This document shows, piece by piece, positions 44,668-54,658 of a stretch of 64,000 bases of DNA (position 1 is the first letter of the stretch; each line of letters starts with the position of its first letter). The stretch lies in assembly GCA_001970955.1 (NCBI GenBank), contig MPUH01000023.1:94766-158765 (forward strand), read 5' to 3'. The notes beneath the pieces are model-generated. The model searched no databases and was not told the DNA's origin. It saw only the letters and a list, made by a program, of their open reading frames with translations. Origin of the DNA: Stentor coeruleus (taxonomy: Eukaryota; Ciliophora; Heterotrichea; Heterotrichida; Stentoridae). A program made the position numbers and the translations under genes.

Positions 44668-45480
44668 ATGGAATTAAGCAAAAGTTCCGACTCAGGAATT
44701 TTATCACCGAACTTCAGAGTTCATAGACCATTTCCAATCCGCACAATAAAAGAAAATCGTTCCATAAGCCCGAATTTAGAAAAAAACAAATCTGCAGATA
44801 AACTTCCACCTATATGGTTAAAAGTATCCGCTTCATCTCTAAGAAACATTACTCCACAACCAAGAGTATCACCAGTAAAACTTGAGCCTGTAAAGCATAT
44901 TTCCAATCGAATCAAAACCGTAATTAAAAAAAGCTTATTCCCAAGCCCATTGCTAAGAAAAATTCATCTACCCAGAGCACCTTCAGTTAACGATCTCGAG
45001 CCTGCAACACAAAAAACAGTAAATTTCACCAGTATCACTTGTAGGAAATGTAAAATCTTCTCATCAATTATAGAAAACTTGCATTTACAAGAATTTAAAA
45101 CCTGGGGTCTTTGCTCTAATTGTCAAAATGAAATTTTCCACACATCAGTTTCTATAGAAAACTTTGATATTATAACCTTTAAAAACACTGGGGATTTTTC
45201 TGAGTTCTCATTAGATGCACAAATTTGTTTTTGGCTTGAAGGTAATCTTTGGAACTCAGTTTCTGAATATATTCATGGATTTGAAGGGAAACCAAATATT
45301 ATAAAAGCTATAACACAAAAAGTTAAACAACACCCAAGACTTGAAGATTTATTAAAAAAAACAAAAGATAACGAACTTATATATTTAAATTCTAAAAACA
45401 CTTATTGGGGAGTAGGGTTTAATGGACTTGGGACAAATGAGTTAGGGAAAATCCTAATGGAAATCCGCAGGGCTTTATAA
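44668..45480 (+). CDS. Unknown protein with two CxxC pairs
   Basis: A 270-aa protein. The first 120 residues are Ser/Pro-rich. At about 124-161 there are two CxxC pairs (ITCRKCKIF and LCSNCQNEIF), a possible zinc-ribbon. The C-terminal 100 residues look globular and end in NELGKILMEIRRAL. Not recognised. ATG follows CCTAATAA. Confidence 0.65.
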   Translation: MELSKSSDSGILSPNFRVHRPFPIRTIKENRSISPNLEKNKSADKLPPIWLKVSASSLRNITPQPRVSPVKLEPVKHISNRIKTVIKKSLFPSPLLRKIHLPRAPSVNDLEPATQKTVNFTSITCRKCKIFSSIIENLHLQEFKTWGLCSNCQNEIFHTSVSIENFDIITFKNTGDFSEFSLDAQICFWLEGNLWNSVSEYIHGFEGKPNIIKAITQKVKQHPRLEDLLKKTKDNELIYLNSKNTYWGVGFNGLGTNELGKILMEIRRAL

Positions 45481-45661
45481 GTATAAAATAATAACTTAAA
45501 TCTTATTATTAGTTAGTAAATTTTGATTTACTATAATTTATATAATTAAAAATATTAATGTATTAAGAGTTTCAAACTAACAAAGTTATATAGAATATCT
45601 TAATATAAATCATAAAAAACTCATAAAGTTAAAATTATAATATCGTAATTAATTATAATAA

Positions 45662-46249
45662 ATGTCTAAGTCAATTAAGATTATACACTACGATGTACAA
45701 TCTGTAGGACGAAGGATAAAATCTACTAAAAAACACTTTATGTGGAGGTTTTCATTAGACTCAGCGCTTTACCAAATAGACTTATTTTCAAGTAAATTCT
45801 CAGGGAAAAGAACTTTAAAAGTTAATGGGGAAATATTTTTTGAAGGTAAAAAACAAGGAAAAGTTTTCCATATCAGCATGGAAATATCTTCACATAACAT
45901 TATTGTCATTGAAGTTAAAAAAAATTACGATTTAAGGATTGATGGGATTTCTTTTTTATTACTAAAAAAACAAGCTGATTTTGGAGAGGATATAGAAACT
46001 ACTGAGGAAAATATTATGAGTAATCAACTTATACCTGAACAACAGGAAGATTGGGAAAAATTGGCAAAACCATATGAAATTATTATACGTGAAGGGGTTA
46101 CAACTACTTTTAGAGAAAAACTTCCGATAGTTCCTAAGAGAAATAAAGGTAAATTAGGTAGTGTCAAGCAGAATTTGAAGATATTTTATGGAATGGATAA
46201 TCAAAAAGTTATTGAGGATGATTTGATAGGAAGTTTGGAGTATTGCTAA
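45662..46249 (+). CDS. FAIM-like beta-sandwich protein
   Basis: A 195-aa protein. Residues 20-105 show the strand pattern of the Fas apoptotic inhibitory molecule family: FMWRFSLDSALYQIDLFSS, FSGKRTLKVNGEIFFEG, a middle strand, then YDLRIDGISF. The family is widespread in eukaryotes with no settled biochemical activity outside animals. The remainder is polar. Starts at ATG after TTATAATAA; convergent with the dynein-like gene. Confidence 0.55.
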   Translation: MSKSIKIIHYDVQSVGRRIKSTKKHFMWRFSLDSALYQIDLFSSKFSGKRTLKVNGEIFFEGKKQGKVFHISMEISSHNIIVIEVKKNYDLRIDGISFLLLKKQADFGEDIETTEENIMSNQLIPEQQEDWEKLAKPYEIIIREGVTTTFREKLPIVPKRNKGKLGSVKQNLKIFYGMDNQKVIEDDLIGSLEYC

Positions 46250-46388
46250 ATCAGGATGAATTGTTGTTTGAGGTATATAAAAAAGTAATAGTTTAAGGAG
46301 GAAAGTTTATAATAAATTTTGAAGATTTTTATTGGGGTTATTTAGTAATAGATGATATAAGGTATTCTAATGAAAATAATTAATTAGT

Positions 46389-46877
46389 TTAAGCTAATAA
46401 AGAATCATATTCGGCTTTAAGAGGGATAAAAGTTTCAATAATCTCTGAGAATTTTACAATATTAAGTGCCCATTTGTAAAAAGGTAAACATTCTATGCAG
46501 ATTGATTTTATGATTTCTTCAGATATGTTTTGCTCAAACAGTATTGGATAAATTCTTTCTTTTATAGTTTCAGGTAAAGATTGATCAAAATAAAAATCTA
46601 GCATAGCTTTAAAAAGTTTGTATGAATCATAAAGACTTTTTCTAATATATTCCCAGGTTAAATTTTCATCAGGTTCACCTAAAAGTATAAAAACTGCTTT
46701 AAGTACTTCTAATACTATTGGATGAACAACCCTTGGACTTTTTATTATAAACATTTCTTTTAATCCAATATTAGAAACTTCTTCAACTGCTATCATTCTA
46801 TAAGGAATTGCTGTGTCTAATATTTTTTCGCACTGGTCTCGTAATTGTGCAATTCTTATAGTTTTTTCACTATCCAT
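46389..46877 (-). CDS. Free-standing dynein stalk/microtubule-binding-domain-like protein
   Basis: A 162-aa protein that aligns by eye in order with the distal stalk and microtubule-binding region of axonemal dynein heavy chains. It shows a helix leading to LKEMFIIKSPRVVHPIVLEV (compare EIKS-PP-V), LKAVFILLGEPDENLTWEYIRKSLYD (compare VCILLG ... W..AK..L.D), an FDQSLPETIKERI segment, then ISEEIIKSICIECLPFYKWALNIVKFSEI (compare S.A...L..WV.A...Y). The start has the TATAAATG context common here and the stop is clear, so it is not a fragment of a longer frame. No AAA+ motor is nearby. It could bind microtubules without motor activity. Confidence 0.65.
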   Translation of the reverse strand: MDSEKTIRIAQLRDQCEKILDTAIPYRMIAVEEVSNIGLKEMFIIKSPRVVHPIVLEVLKAVFILLGEPDENLTWEYIRKSLYDSYKLFKAMLDFYFDQSLPETIKERIYPILFEQNISEEIIKSICIECLPFYKWALNIVKFSEIIETFIPLKAEYDSLLA

Positions 46878-47299
46878 TTATATTGCAAAAACACATAAGA
46901 AATCTCATAAAGACAAATGAAAACATTTTATTAAATATATGATGAAATCTCTATAAAAAAATGCAAACTATTGATTCAATTTTACCTTTTATAAAGTTTA
47001 TATTACATAATTTTCATCTTTCATAAATATCAAAAAAAATAACCTAAATCCTAACTTTCTTTATCAATTCCTATATAGCATCAAACACTATCTCACTTAA
47101 ATTCCTAAACAAATCCTAAGATTTCTACATATATTAATATCACTATTTCTATTCAAAAACATTCCTTCAAACCTATTTCAAGCCTAAACTCTTCAAAAAA
47201 CATAAAAAACTTAATTCACAACATCTTTTATCTTCTAATCCAACAATAAACCTTATATTATAATTTTCTATCTAAAAAAAAAAATATTATTATATCTAA
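46878..47299. other. Intergenic gap
   Basis: Between two minus-strand genes; C/A-rich on the + strand over about 47035-47270, consistent with the 3' flank of the RING gene. The left part, which should be the dynein-like gene's promoter, is A/T-rich without clear G/T bias. Confidence 0.5.
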
Positions 47300-47752
47300 T
47301 TATCTCAAAGATACTCTGCAAACTGGGCATGTATTATGTATTCTAAGCCACGGCTGTAAACATGAGAAATGATAAATATGCCCACATCTCATCCTCCTAC
47401 AATTATTTTCTAAATGATCTTGGCATATTGGGCAATCTTCATCAGAATTATCAACTCTTTCTAATGAATTTATATCATTATTTGAAGCTGGAGGTGCACC
47501 TCTATGTCCATTCACAATTGATGATGTAATAATTTGTATTATATGTATTGGTCTAGGGTTGAAAGGTTGAAAGACTCTAGATTCAAGACCTTGTGGAATA
47601 AACTGAGAAGGGTGTTGATGATATGATTCAACTTCTTCAATAAGCTCAGATCTACATCTTGAACAACAAAGATTTGGTATGTTGGTATTTAATAGGATTT
47701 GGGATCTACAAGAATGACACCAGAAGTTTTTAAAATGGCCTACAAAGTTCAT
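47300..47752 (-). CDS. RING-H2 E3 ubiquitin ligase, RNF115/126-like
   Basis: A 150-aa protein with an N-terminal zinc-ribbon (WCHSC at 11-15 and CCSRC at 29-33), a Pro/His-rich middle, and a C-terminal RING-H2 finger with ligands Cys107, Cys110, Cys123, His125, His128, Cys131, Cys142 and Cys145. This order (zinc-ribbon, linker, RING-H2 at the end) is that of RNF115/RNF126-type ligases, though shorter than the animal proteins. Predicted cytosolic; substrates unknown. Confidence 0.9.
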   Translation of the reverse strand: MNFVGHFKNFWCHSCRSQILLNTNIPNLCCSRCRSELIEEVESYHQHPSQFIPQGLESRVFQPFNPRPIHIIQIITSSIVNGHRGAPPASNNDINSLERVDNSDEDCPICQDHLENNCRRMRCGHIYHFSCLQPWLRIHNTCPVCRVSLR

Positions 47753-48746
47753 TTGGGGGTTATTATTTATATATATAAAATTTATTACTTAATATTAGGT
47801 TTTTAAAGATTTACCATAAAGGAAGGATTATTTTGTAGAAGAAGTAGGTTATAGTATAGATTGGGAAATTATTAAGGAGAATTGGCTTGGATATGGGATT
47901 GATTATTGCGAGTTTTTTTTATGATGTAAGTAATTAAGATTTATTATTGAATGAATTTATAGAAATGGATTGTTTGTTATAATTTTTGCATGATTTTTTA
48001 GAATTTTGGGTTTTTATATAGTCTGAGGATTTTTAGATTCAATATCCAGCTTATTTATACTTTTAATAGTATGTTTATTAGTAAAATATAAACTTATATA
48101 ATCAGGTATTTGTTATGGACTAGCCATAAGCTTTATAATCTACCTAATAATCTATGTTTTAGCCTTATATTTATACATTGACTACGATACAAATTTTGTA
48201 GCAAAAGATAATAGATATAACTTTTCTCTGTATTTCTACCTTTATATCTTACTTATTTCATTTTGTAGCAAAAGATAATAGATATAACTTTTCTCTGTAT
48301 TTCTACCTTTATATCTTACTTATACTAATTATATTATATAAATTAGACTTATGGCTTTTATATCTTAATAAAGATAGATAATTTATAAATAATAATATCA
48401 CTTATTTTTATATACCACAATCTTCCAAGTATTTTTATCTTTGTATTTTCCAATAAAGTCTTCATTGCTCAATATTTTATATAATATATAATACTATTAC
48501 CTATAATTTTACCAGGTTTAAAATTTTCATTGAAAAGCGGGTTAAGTTTTTTTATTCTTAAATTATATCTGAAGTACACTGGCTGTATTAGGAATACAGG
48601 CTTAAATTTTTAGGGGAAAATGTGTTTTTGGAGCTTTTAGCTTTTTTATGGCAAATGCAAAGGTATTAGTTATGCTTATACAAGTTTATGTTGGAAAAAA
48701 TGTAAATCTGGTTATTTTAGATTAGATATTCAGATTTAAGGTTAAA
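47753..48746. other. Intergenic gap
   Basis: About 1 kb between two minus-strand genes. G/T-rich to about 48050, then mixed. Contains a 64-nt near-tandem duplication (48193-48323). No gene seen. Confidence 0.55.
48193..48323. repeat. 64-nt direct duplication, offset 67
   Basis: Copies 48193-48256 and 48260-48323 are identical as read, separated by 3 nt. Intergenic, no N. Confidence 0.85.
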
Positions 48747-49178
48747 TTATAACTCATCTTTTAAGGCTAAAGACCCATTCCTAGTGAAAATTGTTGTTAA
48801 TTTTTTGTTTTTCACAGGGATTTCTTTCAAGTGGACTTTATGTTTCATTGAATAGCCTAAGTTCTGACAAAAGCTTTTGTTAAGTTTGCCTAAGAAGTCT
48901 TTGTGTATGATTGTTTTGGAATTTGTACTGAGTTTCGGTAATTTAATGCAGCTAAAACTCTTGTTTATAGTTGAATAGACGTCAAGCTCAGAAGGTTCAT
49001 TTTGAACAGCATATTTTGAGAATGAAGTGCTGTTGCTATAATAACTAGAATTGAGGTGCAATTTATTTTGAGAAATTTCTGCTTTAGATACAGAATGGAC
49101 TCCTAAAGTGATTTGGCCTTTCTTGCCAATAAGCTGGGAACGATTTCTAAATCTTTGCTGAAACGGAGATACTTCCAT
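48747..49178 (-). CDS. Unknown small basic protein
   Basis: A 143-aa Ser/Lys/Asn-rich protein; the start is taken as the ATG of MEVSPFQQRF at 49178, because the frame upstream lacks ATG. No motif recognised. Probably disordered. Confidence 0.5.
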   Translation of the reverse strand: MEVSPFQQRFRNRSQLIGKKGQITLGVHSVSKAEISQNKLHLNSSYYSNSTSFSKYAVQNEPSELDVYSTINKSFSCIKLPKLSTNSKTIIHKDFLGKLNKSFCQNLGYSMKHKVHLKEIPVKNKKLTTIFTRNGSLALKDEL

Positions 49179-50506
49179 ATTCAATATTATTTACTAGATA
49201 TTTGAAGGAAAATTTATTGTGACAACTTGTCAGAAAAGATTTATCCTATCTTTTGATAAAAATAAAAACCGAAATTTGACTGGAAACAAATATGTGTAGA
49301 AAATGGGTTAGCCCATGAATTCAAATCATATAAAATGTATAATTAATACCTAATTTTAAAAAGTTTATTGATATAAAGGCTATATTTGGAAATAATATAA
49401 ATTTTCAGAAGTTTTATAGAATGAAAATTCAGATTTAAGTTTTTCTAGGCTTCTTCACATATTTCGCTGAATTTCTTGAAAAAACAAAAATTTATAAATA
49501 TAATCATATAAAATGTATAATTAATACCTAATTTTAAAAAGTTTATTGATATAAAGGCTATATTTGGAAATAATATAAATTTTCAGAAGTTTTTCTAGGC
49601 TTCTTCACATATTTCGCTGAATTTCTTGAAAAAACAAAAATTTATAAATAAAAATTAAACCTGTAAACAATATACCAACTATTCTATTCTTTCAGCCAAT
49701 GGTCTTATCTTACAAATCATATTAGCTATAATAAATTATTACTCATAATATAAATACTTTTATAATATCATATTCCAACTTTGCAAATTTTTGTCTATAA
49801 TCTCAGTTTAAATTTTTCCCTAAAGTTATACCTAAAACATCCAAAAAATCATACAAATTCTTATATCATTTCGATAAAAAAAATATTTGTAATTGTTAAT
49901 CAAAACCAGCACCTTGAGAAATTCTGAAACTTTAAACCAACCCATTCTGATAAAAAAATAATCTCATATTTCACAAACTATTCTATTATTCTAAAAACCT
50001 TAAACACTATAACTTTCTTTTCTGATTAAAATTTCCTAAATACAAACATAATAATTCCAAATAAATTCCCTTAACTTTTTAACAACAACTATTTACATAA
50101 ACTAATCACCCCCATCATCTCTTTTATCCTATATCAAATTTTCTATATTTACAGTTTTTCTCATTATTTTTAGACAAATCCAACATATTTGCCTTTAAAA
50201 ATAATTTACTCTCAAACCTACATAATTTCCCCTCATCTACTCCAAATCTATCCATCTACAACATCCACCCAACCCAAAAAAGGCATAATCATCCCCAGCC
50301 TCTCCGAAAATTCTTCCTAATCTCTATCTTTTAAACATAAAAACCCTAAAAAAAAAACTAGTTTCCTAAAACCCCAAATCTATAACCTCACTTCCTCCAA
50401 CACAAATCTTTATAAAAGCATAAACCCACACTAATCATATCAAAAAAAAGGCAAATCCATAATCTCCATTATATTCAATCAAATCATGGAATAATAAATT
50501 AATCAC
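49179..50506. other. Intergenic gap between divergent genes
   Basis: About 1.3 kb. The left half contains a long direct duplication (49324-49650). The right half from about 49780 is increasingly C/A-rich on the + strand, leading into the SNF1-type kinase. No gene seen. Confidence 0.55.
49324..49650. repeat. 178-nt direct duplication with internal 28-nt deletion
   Basis: The copy beginning AATCATATAAAATGTATAAT at 49324 is repeated from 49502. The second copy lacks 28 nt that lie between two AAGTTTT words in the first copy. No N is present. Confidence 0.85.
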
Positions 50507-52030
50507 ATGTCTTCAATAAGCAATTACAGTCTCATAAAATCCCTAGGTGAAGGAAGTTTTGCTAAAGTAAAACGTAAGTTCTATTAAGTCGCTGTCCATA
50601 ACGTCTCAAAACAGCAAGTTGCGATAAAAGTAATAAAAAGTGCATCATTACGAGATACAGTAAAACTAAATAAAGTCAAGCAAGAAGCAAAGATCCTCTC
50701 AGCTTTCAATCATCCACATATAATGAGAGTATATGAGCTTATTGAATCTAAAGATGGGGTGTATATTGTAATGGAATACCTACCAGGTGGTGAATTATAT
50801 GACTTGATTTTAAAAAAACAACGATTCTCTGAAGATGATGGGAGGAAATTCTTCCAACAATTGGTATTTGCCTTAGAATATTGCCATATGCATAATGTAG
50901 TCCATAGAGATGTTAAACCAGAAAATATTCTCTTAGATGAAAATCAAAACATTAAACTTGGGGATTTCGGCTTGGCAAACTATTTTAAAGATGGGCACTT
51001 TCTTCATACAAGTTGTGGATCTTTAAATTATGCTGCTCCTGAAATCCTTACAGGAAATCCATATAGTGGGCCTGAAGTTGATGTTTGGAGTGCTGGGATT
51101 GTCCTTTTTACATTAGTATGTGGGTATTTGCCTTTTGATGAAAGTAATGTTTCAACACTTTTTCAGAAAATCAAACAAGCTGATTTTTGTTTGCTACACA
51201 CATTATCCCCTAATTGCAAGGATATTTTGCATAGAATGTTAGATCCTGACCCTGTACAAAGAATTACTTTTAATCAGTTAAGAAGACACGATTGGTTTAA
51301 AATGAACATGCCAAATCATTTAACATATCAAATCGGGAGTATAATAGAAAAACAGACTATTTGTAGTATGAATGAATGCAAACCTAGGTCAGGGTCTACA
51401 GTTGATGAAGAGATTTTTAAAAAGACTATGGCAACTTTTCGTTTAGTACCTAATGATACGGAGGAAGAAAAGCTTAAAAGGCGTTTGATGAAAAAAAAAC
51501 AAGATCAATTTTGTGTTTGTTATCGGATGCTTCATGATGAGAAACAAAAACAACAAATGATTGAGTTAAATAAAATGAGTTTAGATATATGCCCAATATT
51601 TCAAGGTACACCAACAAGAGCTCCTATGGAATTTAAAGGTTTTGGGGAAATGAGAAAAAGTTCTTCATTTTTTGATGATGAGTCAGAAGGACCATATTTG
51701 ATAATTCCACATAATTGGGTGTTTGGGTTTAGAACTACAGCTTCGATAAAAGAATGTGTTGAAAGGCTTTTCGCAGCATGTATTTATTTAGAATTGGTAT
51801 GAAATATATAGAAAATGACTAAGCTAAAAACATTTCATTATAGACTAAAGTTGAAAAATGTTCTAAAATTCGATATAAGGGTTTATAGTGTATGACTTAT
51901 TTAGATATATCCGATTATAGTCATAGATATGATATGGATTAATGGGAACTCTGTGAATTTTATGAATGTTTGTGCAGAGCTTTATTTGCATATGAATACA
52001 AGAAGATCAAGAAGTAATAGCTATAAGTGA
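50507..52030 (+). CDS. AMPK/SNF1-type protein kinase, four exons
   Basis: Energy-sensing type Ser/Thr kinase, 492 aa after removing 15-nt introns at 50574-50588, 51797-51811 and 51890-51904. Gly-rich loop LGEGSFAKV (13-21), Lys36 in VAIK, HRD at 128-130, DFG at 148-150, and Thr163 in LHTSCGSLNYAAPE, the position of the LKB1 target Thr in AMPK. The tail (about 400-490), assembled across exons 2-4, looks like a KA1 domain: NWVFGFRTTASIKECV, then LKMTKLKTFHYRLK, and FMNVCAELYLHM at the end. Without the last two introns the KA1 part would be lost. Upstream activation by an LKB1-like kinase is inferred. Confidence 0.9.
50574..50588 (+). other. 15-nt intron 1, SNF1-type kinase
   Basis: GTAAGTTCTATTAAG, phase 1; retention gives an in-frame TAA. 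Removal joins AKVK to LAV in the kinase N-lobe. Confidence 0.92.
51797..51811 (+). other. 15-nt intron 2, SNF1-type kinase
   Basis: GTATGAAATATATAG, phase 0; retention gives an in-frame TGA. Confidence 0.88.
51890..51904 (+). other. 15-nt intron 3, SNF1-type kinase
   Basis: GTATGACTTATTTAG, phase 0; retention gives an in-frame TGA. Confidence 0.85.
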
Positions 52031-52141
52031 TTCTTGATAAGTAATATGGAATCCTACATGACGATCATTATTAGTTTAAATATATAATCAGTATTCTTAT
52101 AATAAATCACTTTTATATATCTAAAGAGATAATAACTAAAA

Positions 52142-52726
52142 TTAATCTAATTTCCAAGCAGCTTTCATTAACTGGACAAAATGATCATCGTTATCTACTG
52201 AAGAACTCACTGCAGCATAATACTCATCCCATTCATCTTTGACGATCTTTCCATCTCTGTTTCTATCGTTAAAACTGCTTAAAAACTCAGCAAAAGCTTG
52301 GTCTTCAGTCATTTGTCCACTTTGTACTTTAGGATGGAACCTGCAGTTGTATACTCCTCTTAGATCTGAAGCATCAATATAACCATTACCGTCTCTGTCA
52401 AATTTTAGAAAGGCTTTATCGACCATAGCTTGTCTTCTTGCATTAGGTTTTCCTCTTATGCCAACTAAGAACTCATCAAAACATACTGTCCCATCACGGT
52501 CTTTATCAAAGTAGTCGAATAGGATTGAGTATTCTTGAGCACTTAGGTTGACTCCATTTTCACGTAGTCCGACTGTGAATTCTTGACGGTCCACTTTTCG
52601 GTTACCGTCGAATGAGTCTAATGCTCGGAAGGTTCGTCCCAAGTCACGAATAGACTTTGAACCTCTTTTTTCCAACTGTTGGCGTAGACTTGCCAAGACT
52701 TCCACAACACCTCGTTGACCTTGCAT
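52142..52726 (-). CDS. Calcyphosin-like EF-hand protein
   Basis: A 194-aa calcium sensor resembling calcyphosin (CAPS/CAPSL), a protein common in cilia. Four EF-hands: a degenerate first near residues 37-50, then good 12-residue loops at about 74-85 (DKDRDGTVCFDE), 110-121 (DRDGNGYIDASD) and 154-165 (DRNRDGKIVKDE). Length and spacing match the family. The ATG follows TTATAAAA. Confidence 0.9.
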   Translation of the reverse strand: MQGQRGVVEVLASLRQQLEKRGSKSIRDLGRTFRALDSFDGNRKVDRQEFTVGLRENGVNLSAQEYSILFDYFDKDRDGTVCFDEFLVGIRGKPNARRQAMVDKAFLKFDRDGNGYIDASDLRGVYNCRFHPKVQSGQMTEDQAFAEFLSSFNDRNRDGKIVKDEWDEYYAAVSSSVDNDDHFVQLMKAAWKLD

Positions 52727-53504
52727 TTTTATAATAAACTGCTATGGATAATATATAACAAGACGTAGGAATCTTCTTGCTTATAGTTTATGTAGGAATA
52801 ACCTTATTTGATTAACATTTGCTATATTAGCCCATGAAACTTTAGATCATAGGCATAGCACATTTTTACAAGCTTCCTGCAAGATTAATTTATATAATTT
52901 TCTGATTTTTATTTTGAAAGATCTGCAAAACTCAAAGGAAATTTCGATTCCAGCGATTCTTAAATAAGTCGAAACTATTTACAATGTAATTAACTGATGC
53001 AAAATTCATGTGCTTACAGTCCAAATTTTTGGCTAATCCAAAGGCTGTAAATGAATCATACAATCATCTATAACAATATCCCATTAATAATCTCTGTTTC
53101 TATTACACCTAACACCAAAAAACCCCAGCTTTTCTCAATCATCTAATATCTGTAGTTCAAGAAAAAAGCATGCAAATTTTCATATTCAAAAACGCAATCC
53201 ACAAAAAAATCTAAATGAAAGATCAAACATAAAAATATACCAACACATAGTAAATCTAAAACACAAATCAATGTTCATAAATCAATATAAAAATTCTCTC
53301 TATCCCATCTATAACTCAAAAATATATAAAACCCGCTTAGGTCCTTATTTCATAAAACCTTAAATCTAAACATATATTTACTAATCATTACAACCCAACA
53401 TCAATTATTATTACAATATCCCTAAAGAACTTATCATATCAAAAAAACCCTTCTTTACCCTAATATCATTAATAAAAACTATCATTCCTAGGTTTAAATA
53501 AAAA
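52727..53504. other. Intergenic gap between divergent genes
   Basis: About 780 nt. Mixed on the left, strongly C/A-rich on the + strand from about 53050 to the CEP41 start. No gene seen. Confidence 0.5.
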
Positions 53505-54239
53505 ATGGATCGAAACTTTGGCAAAACAAAAAACGTAATATCAAAACAGCCTCTCGAAAAAAAAACCCCAAAGAACCCAAAATACGAAAACATCGGCCCA
53601 GTGATAAACTCAGGAAAAACAATGAAACAAGTCGAAGTCCTCAGCAACCAAAATGTGGCAAAGCGTAAAGGGGAACTTTTTCAACGTATCAAAAGCACAA
53701 CCCTTGCTAAACTTCTTGAAGAAGCAGGGACAAAAGAAAGTATTTACAATCTTAATAGTGGTATAGAAGAAGTTAAAGATACTGATGATAATAAAAGTGT
53801 ATTTAGTGTAGCGCGCAGTGTAGCAGGATCAGAAATATCGGTTGTAACAGTAGCGACTGAAGCTCTTGGGATAACTGAGAACTCTGAGTTTGTGCTTTTA
53901 GACCTTAGAGATGAGAGTGAATATGAAACTTATCATATAAAAGAAGCAATTTCATTCCCAGCACCAAATATTACTAGAGATAGAATACTTCCACAAGTGT
54001 TTAGGTTGAAGAATCAACAAGGAAAGTTTATTATTGTTTATACTTTTGATGAAAGACCTGGGGTTGAAGCAGCTAAAAAGTTTGCTGAGAGGGATTATCA
54101 TAATGTGTATTTGCTGAGTGGAGGGATTGAGAAATTCTGTCAGACTCATCCGAATTTGATTGAAGGGACACCACCCGTTTTTCAGACTGAGAAGGCAAAG
54201 CGTACAACTGGGTTTAACAAGTCAAAAACAACTAAGTAG
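53505..54239 (+). CDS. CEP41: CEP41, rhodanese-domain ciliary protein
   Basis: A 244-aa homologue of CEP41, needed in animals for tubulin glutamylation in cilia. The N-terminus carries KNPKYENIGPVINSGKTMKQ and KRKGELFQRIKSTTLAKLL, matching the CEP41 N-terminal block. A rhodanese-like domain spans about 115-225 (FVLLDLRDESEYETYHIKEA ... VYLLSGGIEKFCQ). The active-site loop reads YTFDERPGV with no Cys, as in animal CEP41, so it is not an active sulphurtransferase. A GTAG...TAG 15-mer overlaps the stop; splicing it would add only one Lys. Confidence 0.88.
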   Translation: MDRNFGKTKNVISKQPLEKKTPKNPKYENIGPVINSGKTMKQVEVLSNQNVAKRKGELFQRIKSTTLAKLLEEAGTKESIYNLNSGIEEVKDTDDNKSVFSVARSVAGSEISVVTVATEALGITENSEFVLLDLRDESEYETYHIKEAISFPAPNITRDRILPQVFRLKNQQGKFIIVYTFDERPGVEAAKKFAERDYHNVYLLSGGIEKFCQTHPNLIEGTPPVFQTEKAKRTTGFNKSKTTK

Positions 54240-54366
54240 ATTTTAATTAGAAAATAGGTTTAGAGAAAATTGTGATTTGAAATAAGTGGAAGGATGGTTA
54301 GGGTGTTATGAGAATTTTAAGATATGGTTTATAGAAAAGCTAAGAGCCCTGATATATCCAATATAA

Positions 54367-54645
54367 ATGGAAGAAAAACTTTCTCTCCTTCTTACAAACG
54401 CAGTGAACTCCTGCAACGCTCTCTACAAAGAAGGTCACGTTGAGATCGAGAACTCCCGTATCCGAGGTAAAAAAGACATTTTTGAAGAAACACTAAAGTG
54501 GATGATAAAATCAAATGAAGGCGATCTAAAATTTGTCAGAATCGATCACCTTTTACAACACTTAAAATGCCAAATCCATCCAGACCCCCAAATTCCATCA
54601 TTTATGTATACATCAAAAAAATACAAAACAAGTGTTGATAACTAA
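54367..54645 (+). CDS. Unknown small protein
   Basis: A 92-aa protein with an ATG directly after CAATATAA, a typical start context here, and higher codon regularity than nearby non-coding DNA. Helical N-terminal part, then a basic segment. Not recognised. Its stop is 14 nt from the stop of the convergent PH-kinase gene. Confidence 0.6.
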   Translation: MEEKLSLLLTNAVNSCNALYKEGHVEIENSRIRGKKDIFEETLKWMIKSNEGDLKFVRIDHLLQHLKCQIHPDPQIPSFMYTSKKYKTSVDN

Positions 54646-54658
54646 TTAAATATTTACA

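Noticed and set aside
54236-54250. Possible 15-nt intron at the CEP41 stop
   Set aside because: GTAGATTTTAATTAG has A at position 10 but begins GTAG, unlike the GTAA/GTAT of the ten accepted introns, and splicing would change only one residue.
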